DNA of 64,000 nucleotides, taken from the NCBI RefSeq assembly GCF_013426205.1, contig NC_089423.1, positions 3,782,001-3,846,000 of the forward strand. Direction: 5' to 3'. Positions 23,306-34,395 of the stretch are shown piece after piece; within the stretch, counting starts at the first letter, position 1, and each line of letters begins with the position of its first letter. A program made the position numbers and the translations under genes. This stretch comes from Metarhizium brunneum. Its lineage: Eukaryota; Ascomycota; Sordariomycetes; Hypocreales; Clavicipitaceae. Below the pieces are notes generated by a model. That model worked only from the letters and a program-made list of their open reading frames with translations, was not told the origin of the DNA and searched no databases.

Positions 23306-24673
23306 ATGGACAATGACCTGCGGTCAAAAGCCTGGCCCGACCAAGAGGGCAGGCTGACCAGACATAATTCGCTCGAGGCATTCAGCAACCTGCCGCCGTT
23401 GAGAACCGACATCGATCGAAGCTACCCGGGGGCACTGAACGAAAAGGCCGACCCAAGGAGCATGGCGTCGACGCCGACGCTCGAGGCCCAGGACGAGGCC
23501 AAGGGCGGCCACGACCACGACCACCACGACCACGCGGGCGGCGTCGACATCTTCGACCCCAACCGACCCAAGCTCGGGTTCAAGCAGCGACTGCACCACT
23601 TCACCTGGGCGTGGTTCACGCTGCCCATGAGCACGGGCGGCCTGTCGCTCCTCATCTTTGCGCAGCCTCATCAGTTCCCCGGCCTCAAGACCATCGGCAT
23701 GGTGGTCTACATCGTCAACATCATCATCTACGTGACGCTCGCGGCGCTCATGGTGGCCCGGTTCCTCATCCACTCGGGCGACATGTCCAAGTCGCTCAAG
23801 CACCCGCGCGAGGGCTTCTTCGTGCCGACCTTCTTCCTGGCAACGGCGACGCTCATCACCAGCTCGGACCGGTACGCGATTCCCAAAAACGACGTCGGCC
23901 TGGTGTGGGCGGTGCAGGGCGCCTTCTGGGCGTACGTGGTGGCGACGCTGATCCTGGCCGTGGGCCAGTACAGCTACGTTTTTGCGGCGCACAGCTTCGG
24001 CCTGCAGACCATGATGCCGACGTGGATCCTGCCCATCTTCCCCATCATGCTGTCGGGCACGATTGCCTCGGTCATTGCCGAGACGCAGCCGGCGGCGGCG
24101 GCCATGTCCATTGTCGTGGCCGGGCTGTCGTGCCAGGGGCTGGGGTTCGCGGTCGCCGTCCTCATGTACGCCCACATGGTCGGCCGGCTGATGCAGGCCG
24201 GGTTGCCGAATCGGGAGCACCGGCCCGGCCTGTTCATGTGCGTGGGGCCGCCGGCCTTCACGGCCCTCGCCGTCATCGGCATGGCCAAGGGCATCCCCGC
24301 CACCGCCAGCCAGAACCACATTGGCATGCCCGTGGACCTGACCACCATCCGCACCATGGCCCTCATCAGCGCCATCTTCCTGTGGTCCCTGAGCCTGTGG
24401 TGGTTCTTCATCGCCGTCATCGCCGTCGTCCAGTCCCTCCCCAAGTACTTCCACCTCGGCTGGTGGGCCATGGTCTTCCCCAACACGGGCTTCATCCTGG
24501 CCACCATTTCCATCGGCAACGAGCTGGGCAACGAGGGCGTCTTGTGGTTTGCCACCGGTCTCAGCATCTGTCTTCTGGGCATGTACTTCTTTGTCTTGTT
24601 CTTCAACATCAAGGCCGTCATCACACAGGACATTATGTACCCCGGGCGGGACGAGGATGTGGAAGACCACTAG
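23306..24673 (+). CDS. C4-dicarboxylate/malate-type transporter (TDT family, Mae1/TehA-like)
   Basis: A single exon of 455 aa with a good start context (TCACC before ATG). About ten hydrophobic helices follow a 95-residue cytoplasmic N-terminus. Family features are FTWAWFTLPMSTGGL in helix 1, a basic HPREGFFVPTFFLATATL segment, FPIMLSGTIAS, and GPPAFTALAVIGM. Members of this family export or import malate and other C4-dicarboxylates, and the related Ssu1 group exports sulfite; the Mae1-like length and HPREGFF motif favour dicarboxylate. The N-terminus carries an unusual His/Asp cluster, GHDHDHHDH (residues 68-76). The gene is very GC-rich at third positions, so long open frames also appear antisense. 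It stands alone between two large gaps. Confidence 0.88.
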   Translation: MDNDLRSKAWPDQEGRLTRHNSLEAFSNLPPLRTDIDRSYPGALNEKADPRSMASTPTLEAQDEAKGGHDHDHHDHAGGVDIFDPNRPKLGFKQRLHHFTWAWFTLPMSTGGLSLLIFAQPHQFPGLKTIGMVVYIVNIIIYVTLAALMVARFLIHSGDMSKSLKHPREGFFVPTFFLATATLITSSDRYAIPKNDVGLVWAVQGAFWAYVVATLILAVGQYSYVFAAHSFGLQTMMPTWILPIFPIMLSGTIASVIAETQPAAAAMSIVVAGLSCQGLGFAVAVLMYAHMVGRLMQAGLPNREHRPGLFMCVGPPAFTALAVIGMAKGIPATASQNHIGMPVDLTTIRTMALISAIFLWSLSLWWFFIAVIAVVQSLPKYFHLGWWAMVFPNTGFILATISIGNELGNEGVLWFATGLSICLLGMYFFVLFFNIKAVITQDIMYPGRDEDVEDH

Positions 24674-27600
24674 AAGGATAAAAAAAGAGACGGGGTGCGG
24701 GAGCCAATACTATTTTTTTCCCTTTCTGTTAAAGCCAATTTTTTTGGAAATTTCCACCAGTCTTTTTTTTCCCCTACTCTGACGCTTACAAAAAAGTTGA
24801 TGCGGGGGAAATACGTGTTTCAGGATACCTATGGCAGCGCGCCTAGCAGACGTTCGCTTCTCGGTGGCAAGCGACCAGACTTTGTTAGTTTAGTTTTTTA
24901 ATACGCAGCATAGCACAGGCCGGTTTGATATTCAGCCACGATTCTTTTTTCCCTTTACATATTGGCATAAAACAAGAAAAAAAAAGACATGACACTGGAG
25001 GTGTAAAAAGACGTATAGTTCAATTTAAAAAAAAAAATGAAAAAAAATCCTTCGGCTTGACGGACCGAAAATGTTGCTAGCGGTGCTGCGTGAATCTTTA
25101 GATCCTGTGCATCTCCTGGCTTGAGACTTGGATGAGTAAGCCTGCGGGCATGAGCGTCGATGGGTTTTCGCCAGCGCAACACGTAGTCGAGCAATTATCA
25201 CGCTGGCACAAGGGGGCATTATCCCCGTCGGTTCGGACAACACGGCTACCAGTCGTGCGCGGCGAGCAGAACGTGTACAGTGTACAGACGCAAGCTGGTT
25301 TCCACCAGACAGCCGGTAATTCATGTGTCGCCCGTGGGAGTCGTCAGCATCAATTGACCAGTTGCAGTTCCAGTTCCCGCAGACAAGGAAGAGAATGAGC
25401 GCAGCCAGCGAGAGTCGCTCGACGGTCGTGCCATGCCCCGTCCTCTCGGGGGCGGGAGGCGTCATCTACTTCCACAAGGACGAGGAACACTCGCGTATTG
25501 TGGAAGAGCGAGCAGCCATGACCAGAGAGAGCCCTTGGGCTCGAAGCGTCAAGGACGTCCTTCTGGTCATGCTCAAAAGCGAGCCGCGCCCACGCGAGAT
25601 ACAGAGTCTCCTCCTCGCATGGGGACGTGCAGTTCACAAACCAAGTCGGCGGTATTAACCTCGTGCTCGTCATTGGCGCCGCCCTGCCCACCGTGACGCT
25701 TGACAGGATGGGCTGGCCCGGCTCGGCCTCTGCTGTCCCAGGCAGGGGATGACGGAGCGCCAGGAGGCTTTTGGCTCCGTCTCGGTGGCCTTGTTTACGT
25801 CCTTTGGGCGGCGTCAACCATGTTCCTCGGGTGTACGTGGCTGGGGTGTTGGCTCTCAAGGCGCGGCTATCTGCGTGAGCCCAAACTGGTTGTGGGATTC
25901 TCACTACTTTCGTGATGACGCCGGTCATCATGAAAGGATGTACTGAGGGCGTATCTTATGTTCATGGGTGCTAATCTTGTTGCTCCCTGCCGACTGTGTA
26001 CTTTATCCGGAGATGAGCAACCCTCGGCTGGAGAATATGGACTGCATATTTTCTCGGGGGGCGGAACCGTGGCAAAGTGTCGAAGAAGACGGCGAGGGAA
26101 ACGAAGGATAGTGGTCACACTGGGTTTGGTATCGAGGACTCGGCGGTTAGCCCGGAGTAAATGGGGTGCCGAGTTGGTGGAGCATGAGGGCTAGCGATGA
26201 ATAGATTGTGTTGGCTTGTTTGAAGATTGATATTTGGCGTCATTGCGTCTTCCATCATGGCTTGTGGCTGGGTGCTGTTTGAGCAAAAGGGGTTTGTTGT
26301 GTGGTTTGATTTCAATGTAAACCTATGTTCTGGAGCCAAGAGATGGACCTCATCAAAACGTGGTGTGTGCCTGGCATTTCATGGGACAATGCGCCCTCGC
26401 CATGTGAAGCATGGTGCCTGCTTATTCTACAACTAGACATGTGAAATACGACTAGGCGTTGGATGTCATGGCTATATGAGATTATCAAATGCCTGTGGTT
26501 GCTGTGTCGCGGCCAACTCCTCGTCACACTGCGTGATCATAGTGAGAACCATGTTTAGGGGGCTGAATCCAAGTCACAGCGAACGCGTCTTGAACAACGA
26601 TACACGTACTGCATATGTAGCAATATGTCGTCAACTGGCTCACCCGTAACCGCCACCCTGATATCAGCGCGGAAACGCCTCAACGGCGGCATCTCACTGA
26701 GCCAGGGGGCCACAAATGCACGACCGGGGTAGGCATGGAGCCGTAGATAGCAACGGGGCAGTATGAGCAGTGCCAAGATATAAGATAGGCGAGATAGAGA
26801 TTCGTCAGGGCTGATAGGCTAGCCAGCAAGATGATTGCGCATCGTGACCAACGCAAGACTATCGTCACAGCGTCCACCATTGACACATCTGATGACCAGA
26901 ATACCAAAATCAATCGCGGCTATCGTACTCCGTACCGCCAGGAAGGGAGGAGGGTTTAATTTGGCCAATATCGCCATCCTCCCATATCTCCAAGTCGCAG
27001 CGCCACGGTGCGGTTTCCGCGCCGCTATACAACATCACCATGCAATGCACAGCGGCAATGCGATCGACGCCGCACAGCACACTCGTCCAGCTTGGCGTTT
27101 TCTCGAAGCACAGCGCGGCTACTGTACGCGGCTACTGTGGTTTGTGCTGTGCTGTGGCGCACATCCAAGCATTCCGATTCGAATGGGAATAGTCTGGCGC
27201 GGTCTGAACCGTTAAATGGTTGGACTGGCCGATGTGGCAGACGCCATTGCTAGTAGACCCCAGCCCTGGCTGACCTTTGATGGGACTGCCACATGGCATA
27301 CGGAGCAGTTTCGTGCTTGCTCGCGACTTGGCGATGCCTCCAGTGTATGTGGACGGATGAATATTCATCGTGAGTGCCGGCCAAGCATCATCAACCCCAG
27401 AAATTTCGCTCCGCTCGGCGTAGTTATTGTCTGCCATCCATCGTCATCGTCGTTCTGCGCAACTGCAGATTCAGCAGCGCAATTTCATGTCGGCCGCGTG
27501 CCGCGCTCTGCCCTCTCAGCCAAAGTCAGCCTCCCCCCGTAGGCCCTGGTCCTCCGTCGACGCCACAATCATGGTTGCCTCGTTTCTGCCTTGAGCTCGG

Positions 27601-28199
27601 CTAGATCCATGCTGCAGACAGGTCAGCTCCGTCGACGAATTTGCATTGTACGCACCAGGCGGAAACAGACACTGTTTCTTTCCCCCAGGTCTCGACTGTG
27701 TTCCCCCGCATCTCGTTCGACCCTCCAACTCCGCAATCTCATTGCAGCCATTCATCAGCCGAGAGAGACTTCCCCATCTTTTGGGTATCCCTGTCAAGTC
27801 GCATGCCCATGGCCCACTAAGCGCGATACCGGACATCTGGACGGAAGAAGCCACCACCCACACGTGAGTCAATTCCTTCCATATCTGCATTCGACAGCTG
27901 GGGAGCCCTTCGATTGACATTATTATGCATTGTGGAGCTCCGCGGGAGACATAAAGATAAGGCCATCGTCTCTCTTGGCGACACCCGAGTTTTCGTGGTA
28001 TTCAAGAGGAGTCGAGTCAGTCGACCCCCCCAATCTCTCTTTTCTTTCTCTCTTTTCGAGTTCCATTCCTCGGGACGTCGCTGGCTTCGCAGTGCACCTC
28101 CATCCTCCGAGATAGAGAGAGAGAGCCACGCGCGCGCGCTCCCACCGTGCCCGAACAAATAACCAACATCATCATCGTCCCGACTCCTCACCCACCGCC
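24674..28199. other. 3.5 kb gene-poor region
   Basis: No gene I can support. A short plus-strand frame from 25395 to 25658 (87 codons, MSAASESRSTVVPCPVL...) has somewhat protein-like composition but no motif. One GTACTCCGTAC element lies at 26925-26935. The last 200 bp before the permease are rich in CT and GA runs, consistent with a core promoter and 5' UTR. Confidence 0.45.
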
Positions 28200-29921
28200 A
28201 TGAAGCCCGCAGTATCGCACGCCTCAACCATGGAACCCCGTCGCCCATCCGCCAGCGATGCCGCCGACGCAGCCCTCGCCAGCCTCGGCTACAAGGGCGA
28301 GCTGCCCCGAAACCTCAGCATGATGAGCATCCTCGGCCTGTCGTTTGCCATCATGGCCGTGCCCTTTGGCCTCTCCACGACGCTCTACATCACGCTGTAC
28401 AACGGCCAGTCCGTCGCCGTCCTCTGGGGCTGGGTGCTCGTGTCCCTGATATCCATCTGCATCGCCGCCTCGCTCGCCGAGATCTGCGCCGTCTTTCCCA
28501 CCGCCGGCGGCGTCTACTACTGGTCCGCCATGCTGAGCACCCGCCGCTGGGCGCCCATGGTCAGCTTCGTCGACGGCTGGCTGACCCTCGTCGGCAACTG
28601 GACCGTCACCCTAAGCATCAACTTCTCCGGCGCCCAGCTGATTCTCAGCGCCATTTCCATATTCAACCCGGACTACGTCGCCAACCAGTGGCAGACGGTG
28701 CTGTGTTTCTGGGCCGTCATGCTGGTGTGCGCCGCCGTGAATGCCTTTGGGTCGAGGTATCTGGACCTCATCAACAAGGTCTGCATCTACTGGACCGCCG
28801 CCAGTGTGCTCATCATCATGGTTACACTGTTGGTCATGGCCCCGTCGCGCCACTCGGGCGCCTATGTGTTTGGCCATTACGATGCTTCGGCGAGTGGGTG
28901 GCCTGCGGGATGGTCATTTTTCATCGGATTGCTGCAGCGTAAGTGGGAAAGGAAGCCATTGTCGATTTTTTTTTTCGACTTGCTCTGTATTTCAAGACCT
29001 GCTTTTTGCTAACTTTTGCCCCCGTTTGGCCGATTTTCAGCTGCCTACACCTTGACCGGCTACGGCATGGTCGCCGCCATGTGTGAAGAAGTCCAGAACC
29101 CCGAACGAGAGGTCCCCAAGGCCATTGTGCTCTCCGTCGTCGCCGCCGGCATCACGGGTGTCATCTACATCATCCCCTTGCTGTTTGTCCTGCCTGATGT
29201 GGCCATTTTGCTCCAGCAAACTCAACCCATTGGCCTGCTCTTCAAGACAGTCACGGGATCTGCCGCTGGCGGATTTGGCTTGTTGTTCTTGATTCTCGGT
29301 ATCCTCATGTTCGCCGGCATTGGTGCCCTGACGGCCGCATCCCGCTGCACCTATGCGTTTGCTCGTGACGGCGCTATCCCCGGATACCACCTCTGGAGCC
29401 GCGTCAACAAGAAGCTGGGCATGCCGCTGTGGGCTCTAGCCCTGTCCACCGTGGTCGACTGTATCCTCGGCTGCATCTACTTTGGCTCCTCGGCAGCGTT
29501 CAACTCCTTCACCGGCGTCGCGACTATCTGTCTGTCCATGTCATACGGTGTCCCCGTGTTGGTGCTGCTCGTCCGCCGCCGAGAGCTGGTAAAGAGCTCG
29601 CCCTTCTCCCTTGGAAAGTTTGGTACAATCGTCAACATCATCTGCATCGTGTGGATCGTATTTGCCGTTGTTATCTTCTGTATGCCCGTCTCCTTGCCCG
29701 TGGACTCTAGCACCATGAACTATGCCTCCGTGGTGTTTGCTGGTTTTGCTGCTATTGCAATTGCTTGGTACTTTGCTTATGCACGTCGCAATTTCCACGG
29801 CCCCCCGGTTTTGGGCAATGGGGAGTTTGTGCCCGGCGTGACGGGGGTGCAGCATCACGGTGCGGAGGCGATCGTGGGTACGGATTCGGAGACGCCCGAT
29901 CCTGCCTCGGAAAAGAATTAG
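28200..29921 (+). CDS. Amino acid/choline-type permease (APC superfamily)
   Basis: Exons 28200-28938 and 29041-29921 (539 aa), with a 102-nt intron. The start has a strong context (CCGCC before ATG); an internal Met at residue 11 is an alternative. It has about twelve membrane segments. Family signatures are LSMMSILGLSFAIMAVPFGLSTTLY in helix 1, the AEICAVFPTAGGVYYWSAML motif, TGYGMVAAMCEEVQNPEREVPKAI after helix 6, and TAASRCTYAFARDGAIPG. These place it with the fungal GABA/choline permeases (UGA4/HNM1 type) at the plasma or vacuolar membrane; the substrate is not decidable from sequence. It converges on RRB1. Confidence 0.9.
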
Positions 29922-30465
29922 AAGGAACTGGATTCCTTCCGTGGCTGTTGCGTATGTCTTGTTTAGCGTGTATTGTATAAGTATGTATAAATTGAATACC
30001 CTTGTACGGTTTTTGTGTCTGTCTTCTATCGCTCTTTGATGATGTGTGTGTGTGTGTGTGGTTATGGTTTCTCTGCTGCATTGGACATATTCATCTCAAA
30101 GTACATTCTGCATAAATACGTTGCCGTCTTGAACCAAGGTTGCACCAACACACCACCCTGGCGCGGAGTCAGATTGTCACGAGTTGGCTCCTCATCGCGA
30201 CAAGACTCACTCGAGGGTTAGCCGCCCCTGAGCGAGTCCCGACTCGTACTGCCCTTCCTCTTTCAGTAAACCTCGCTTCGCTATCAGTCGTATTGACAAC
30301 AAAGTTTCCGCCGCCATTCTGCCGCCAAAAAAAATAAAATAAAATCATGCAACATGGCTCAGCATTGCAAGGTCCAATTACCCAGTCTTCAAGGGGGATA
30401 TCTATTCATGGAAATGTCACATATACAAAAAATCCTTTTCATCGTCGCTTGTCATTCTCGGCGCC
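29922..30465. other. Convergent 3' intergenic region
   Basis: Shared 3' flank of the permease and RRB1. It holds a TG dinucleotide run at about 30043-30061 and an AAAATAAAAT tract near 30329; no gene is seen. Confidence 0.5.
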
Positions 30466-32032
30466 TTAGACGCTAATTGTTCGGAATACGCTAAACTCTT
30501 CGCCCGTCGCCACCAGGCTTCCCGTGATCTGGGGGTGCCAGTGAACCTCCTTGGCATCCTTGAGATAGTGCACAAACAGCAGCTGGGGCGGCACGTCCTT
30601 GACCCCGGCAGTGTCCTTGCTCTCCTCGTCATCCAGCTCCACCGCCAAATCCCACAGGGTGACGGTGCTGTCGCCAGCGGCGACGGCCATGATGGAGTCG
30701 TCAGTGGGGTGCCACTCCAGGCTGGTGATCTGCTCCTTGTGGAAGTCGAAGCTGGCAAGGGGCTGGGGCTTGTCGGTGCTGGTCTTCCACTGTCGCAGGT
30801 CCCAGACACCCCAGGTGCCGTCGTCGGCTCCAGAGGCGAGCAGGTGGCTGGTCTGTCGGGACCAGGACATGACGTTGACATCATATTTGGAGACTTGGAC
30901 GGTGAGTGCCGGCTTTCGGGACTTTGATCGAACGTCCCAGATGCGAATGCTTCCGTCGCTGGAGGCTGAAGCAAACACGGACTGCTCCGACGGTGACCAC
31001 TGGATCTCCTCAACACTGCTGGTGTGGCCCTGGAACGGCCTGTTGTCGGTGACCCAGCCGCCGCCGTCGGTACGGGTTGTTACGTAGATGAGACCATCGT
31101 TGTCGCCGGTCAAAAGCTTGCCGCTGGGGACCATAGGTGACCAGTCGACGGCGTAGCCCTCGGACTTGTGCGCGCGAATGGTGGAAATAGGTTTGTTCTG
31201 CTGAGCCGTGATGGTAGTTCCGGGGTTATCAAACGAGGCTAGATGAGGCGTGACGTCGTGAATAAAGACATTGCCCGACTCGGTCATGGTGGCAGTCAAG
31301 GTCGTGGGGGGGCGCCCAGGCTCGTTGCTGGGAATCTGATGTGCGCGAATACGGTTGGTGGTGGAGTTGAGGGGAATAGCCTTGCTCTCCAGAATGGGAT
31401 CGGAATCTTCGTCATCGTCGTCGTCGTCAGAGTCCTCCTCGTCTTGCTTCTCCATTCTGCTCAGGCCGCTGAACTTGTTGACCATTAGCTGATTGTCAGA
31501 GGCTTTTCCTGTCTCGGCCTGTGTGCCAGCGACCATGTACATGGTGGCAGGGTAGGCTTTTCGGTTGTCTCCCAGAGCGTCTCGGACTATATCAAAGGAC
31601 AAGCAGGGCCAGGGCGTGCTGAGGTTGTGAAGCATCTCGTAGGTAGACAAATCAGGCGCTAGGGTCTGGCCAGGTTCTAGCTTGTTCCGTCCGACAATGA
31701 AGGTGCCTTGGTCAACGTCCATGGCAGCTAGAAAAGTTTCATGTCAGTCATTTTCTCGCAATTGCAGAATGGCGGCCAACGCAATCGCCCACTGGGCAGA
31801 GTTGCATGGTCCTGAGCTGAGAGAATTTCTTACCGGCCTTCTCTTCGGCTTCCCGCTCGGCATCAGGTCGACCGTCAACGCCAGCCTCGAAGATCTCGTC
31901 CTCGCTCTCAAACTCGTCCTCGAATTCGTCCTCGAAATCACCCATTTCTCTGTCGTCGACATCCATGGCCTCAGGGCGGTCACCACCCTTGAGCGGGCCG
32001 TCGCCATTCTCGTTGGCGACACGCTTCGACAT
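30466..32032 (-). CDS. RRB1: Ribosome assembly protein RRB1 (GRWD1)
   Basis: Exons 31834-32032 and 30466-31727 (486 aa), with a 106-nt intron. The acidic N-terminus (FEDEFEDEFESEDE) and the internal EEDSDDDDDDEDSDP tract match the glutamate-rich WD family. The CAF1C/histone-binding-type N-terminal segment is present (YEMLHNLSTPWPCLSFDIV), followed by WD40 repeats such as GHTSSVEEIQWSPSEQSVFASASSDGSIRIWD and EWHPTDDSIMAVAAGDSTVTLWDL. The yeast protein escorts ribosomal protein L3 (uL3) to the nucleus and pre-60S particles. The acidic tracts suit binding of a basic client. It is an essential housekeeping gene. Family identity is clear from full-length architecture and order. Confidence 0.95.
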
Positions 32033-33260
32033 TGTGCTTGTCTGAGTTGGGAATGCGTCGCTGGAGATGTGCTATAGAAATAATTATTATAATTCCTTGG
32101 TCGTTACCTTTCCTTGTCCCGAACCACTAGCCGTTGACATGGAAGAAGGTCAAGCACAAGAGCACACTTTTTTGACCGATAAGGCCCTATCGGGTTGGCA
32201 AATAATTTTCTGGCCCCTCCATCAAAATTTCCAACTTTTGCAGTCTGCCCCTCCTCAGGTGGCGTGTGGCTGACGTGAGTTGTAAGTATGTGGCGGTGCG
32301 GCTCTCCGGTGGTACTCCGTACGACAGCCTGGATTCGGCGGCCGACATGACATCCGTCCGTCAAGGTTCGGTAACACAATGCAATTTGCCGGATGAAGTT
32401 AAGGCGTTGGCCTCGCATCAGGGGTCTTCTGCGATTTGCTAGCGACGTGCAAATGCGCTGGCTTTCCTGTACCCGACAGCCGCCGGGAGAAGGATGTCGG
32501 CTTTTGTCTAGCCGCCCATGATGCTTCATTTGATTCTGCAAGACAGTCTAGCTGCTGGTCAATTGACATGGTAATTTCATCATTGTTTTTGTCATCTGTG
32601 CCCCTCCAGCTCGCAATGCCCCTCCATGCACATCATTTTCAGGGCCAGGTCGGCTCATCGTGCATGCTCAGGTATAAGTACTTTACACACGTATTGTCCA
32701 AGAAGCTAAGCCCCTCGGTTCCTAAGTATCTGGACATCGGCCCATGGGGTCGGAGCTTGCGACATTCCGAGCACAGATGGTACCTGGGCTCATTTGTCAT
32801 CTTCCAAATCATCCAGATTGCGCCATCCATGTCCCGGGAAGCGTGGCCATCCATATTTACGTCACCGGGTATATAAACAGACACTGGATAATTGAAACCA
32901 AGTTTTCTTTTTATTGTTTCCTAGTGTAACGTTTCGAGGTACTCCTAAAACACCCTCACAAGACAGTCCCAGAAGAGGCAGATCCTATACTCTAGTTTGC
33001 ATTGCACAAATCACATAACTTACGAGAGTAATCACTTAAGGTTACATAATTATCGCACGCTAGCACCGGACCTGTCTGCGGCGCTTTCAGCGACAGCACA
33101 AAAAAAAGCTCAACCAGAGCCATATTACGACATCCACCCCACTCCAGCCAAACCAGGACTCTTCGATTCCGTTCAAACCTCAACCTCAACCTCAACCGAA
33201 TACATCCCATATCACCTCATCCAACACTACAGCTCCTTCTAAAAAAAAAACACCGCCAAA
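32033..33260. other. Divergent promoter region between RRB1 and thioredoxin
   Basis: No gene is seen. It contains one GTACTCCGTAC element (32312-32322), a CAACCT repeat (about 33177-33200) and an A run directly before the thioredoxin start. Confidence 0.45.
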
Positions 33261-33626
33261 ATGCCCGTCGTCACCATCACGTCCAAGGATCAGTTTGACG
33301 AGCTCATCAAGAAGACCCCCTTCGTCGCCGTCCAGGCCAGCGCATCATGGTGTGGTCCCTGCAAGGCCATCTCGCCCATGTTCGTCAAGCACTCCGACGC
33401 CCTCGGCATCGACGACACCTACGCCTTCGCCAAGTTCGACACCGATGACGTTCCCGATCTCGCCATGGAGCTCGGCGTCCGCTCCCTCCCCACCTTCTAC
33501 TTCTTCGAGAACGGCGACAAGACCGACAGCAACGTCACTGGTGCCAACCCGCCCGCGTTGAAGAAGACCGTAGAGGAGGTTTCCGAAAAGGCCAAGGCCA
33601 AGGGTGCTGCTGTGAGTGATAACTAA
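33261..33626 (+). CDS. Thioredoxin
   Basis: A single exon of 121 aa. It has the active-site motif WCGPC (residues 30-34) and the conserved cis-proline in RSLPTF (Pro77), with the typical beta-alpha-beta order and no signal peptide, so it is a cytosolic (or nuclear) protein disulfide reductase that works with thioredoxin reductase. The length is slightly above the usual 105-110 because of a charged C-terminal tail (EKAKAKGAAVSDN). One oddity: the buried acidic residue five positions before the active-site Trp (Asp26 in E. coli) is replaced by Gln25. The CAACCT-rich leader just upstream is probably the 5' UTR. Confidence 0.96.
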   Translation: MPVVTITSKDQFDELIKKTPFVAVQASASWCGPCKAISPMFVKHSDALGIDDTYAFAKFDTDDVPDLAMELGVRSLPTFYFFENGDKTDSNVTGANPPALKKTVEEVSEKAKAKGAAVSDN

Positions 33627-34395
33627 ACAGCCCTTTCCCAGGGCCAGGGGGGCTTCGTCACCTGCGGACAATTGGCGTGTTATGGCGACGCGCGCGGGTT
33701 TTGGGGGGGCACCAAGGCGGACGCGTAAATTGGTATTGTGACGATGGTTCTGAGACAAGTACTCTTAGTTTTCCACCACCGAGAACTTCTAAGACATGGC
33801 TGCACGATACGCGAAACATGAAGGAGAATTGCATGAGAGAATGAACGAGACACGTCATCCTGCATCGGCCAATCGACGAGTCAAAATGTAATGGTTGGAA
33901 GTCGGATTTGCAAGCTTACAGGTGGCAATGCGATGCAACGGCCACGCCTCTACAAGCTGTTGGTAGAACCTCATTTTGGATAGATATACGACATCTATTA
34001 GACCAGAATTGAGACTTTTCCCCGGCTGTCTGCTCACTTTGCAGTATTCACAGTGCGTGCTGTATACTGTTGATTAACAACCATCTCATTTTTTTTCTTG
34101 TCAAAATTGGTGCACTACGGAATGGTTGTGCCGTGTATGCTAGAAAACATTCGCTGCCTCCCAAGTTGTCGTCAGCTTTTCTGTGTAAACCAAGAAAAGG
34201 TTCCTGTAAATAGATGTGACCAAGTGCAACCGCTCTAACTAACTCCAACTAACTCCATGCATAGATTCCGCCCTTGTAAAACCGCCCATTCAGATAAGGC
34301 AACCTGCCCGGCATGCCCTCTGCTTCGTAATCTGCGTGCATATACAAGACGGCCGTAAATATGGGCCTCAACTCTGTCCAATGGCCCATGGTCTT
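33627..34395. other. Convergent intergenic region
   Basis: Shared 3' flank of thioredoxin and the WD40 gene. Nothing else is seen. Confidence 0.45.

Noticed and set aside
23324..24670. 448-codon open frame antisense to the dicarboxylate transporter, and a 356-codon frame at 23611-24681
   Set aside because: They mirror a strongly GC-biased coding gene. Their composition (runs of His, Gly, Asp, Arg) is that of shadow frames, with no domain.
25350..25931. 193-codon minus-strand frame
   Set aside because: No motif and no splice-consistent extension. It also competes with plus-strand frames of similar quality.
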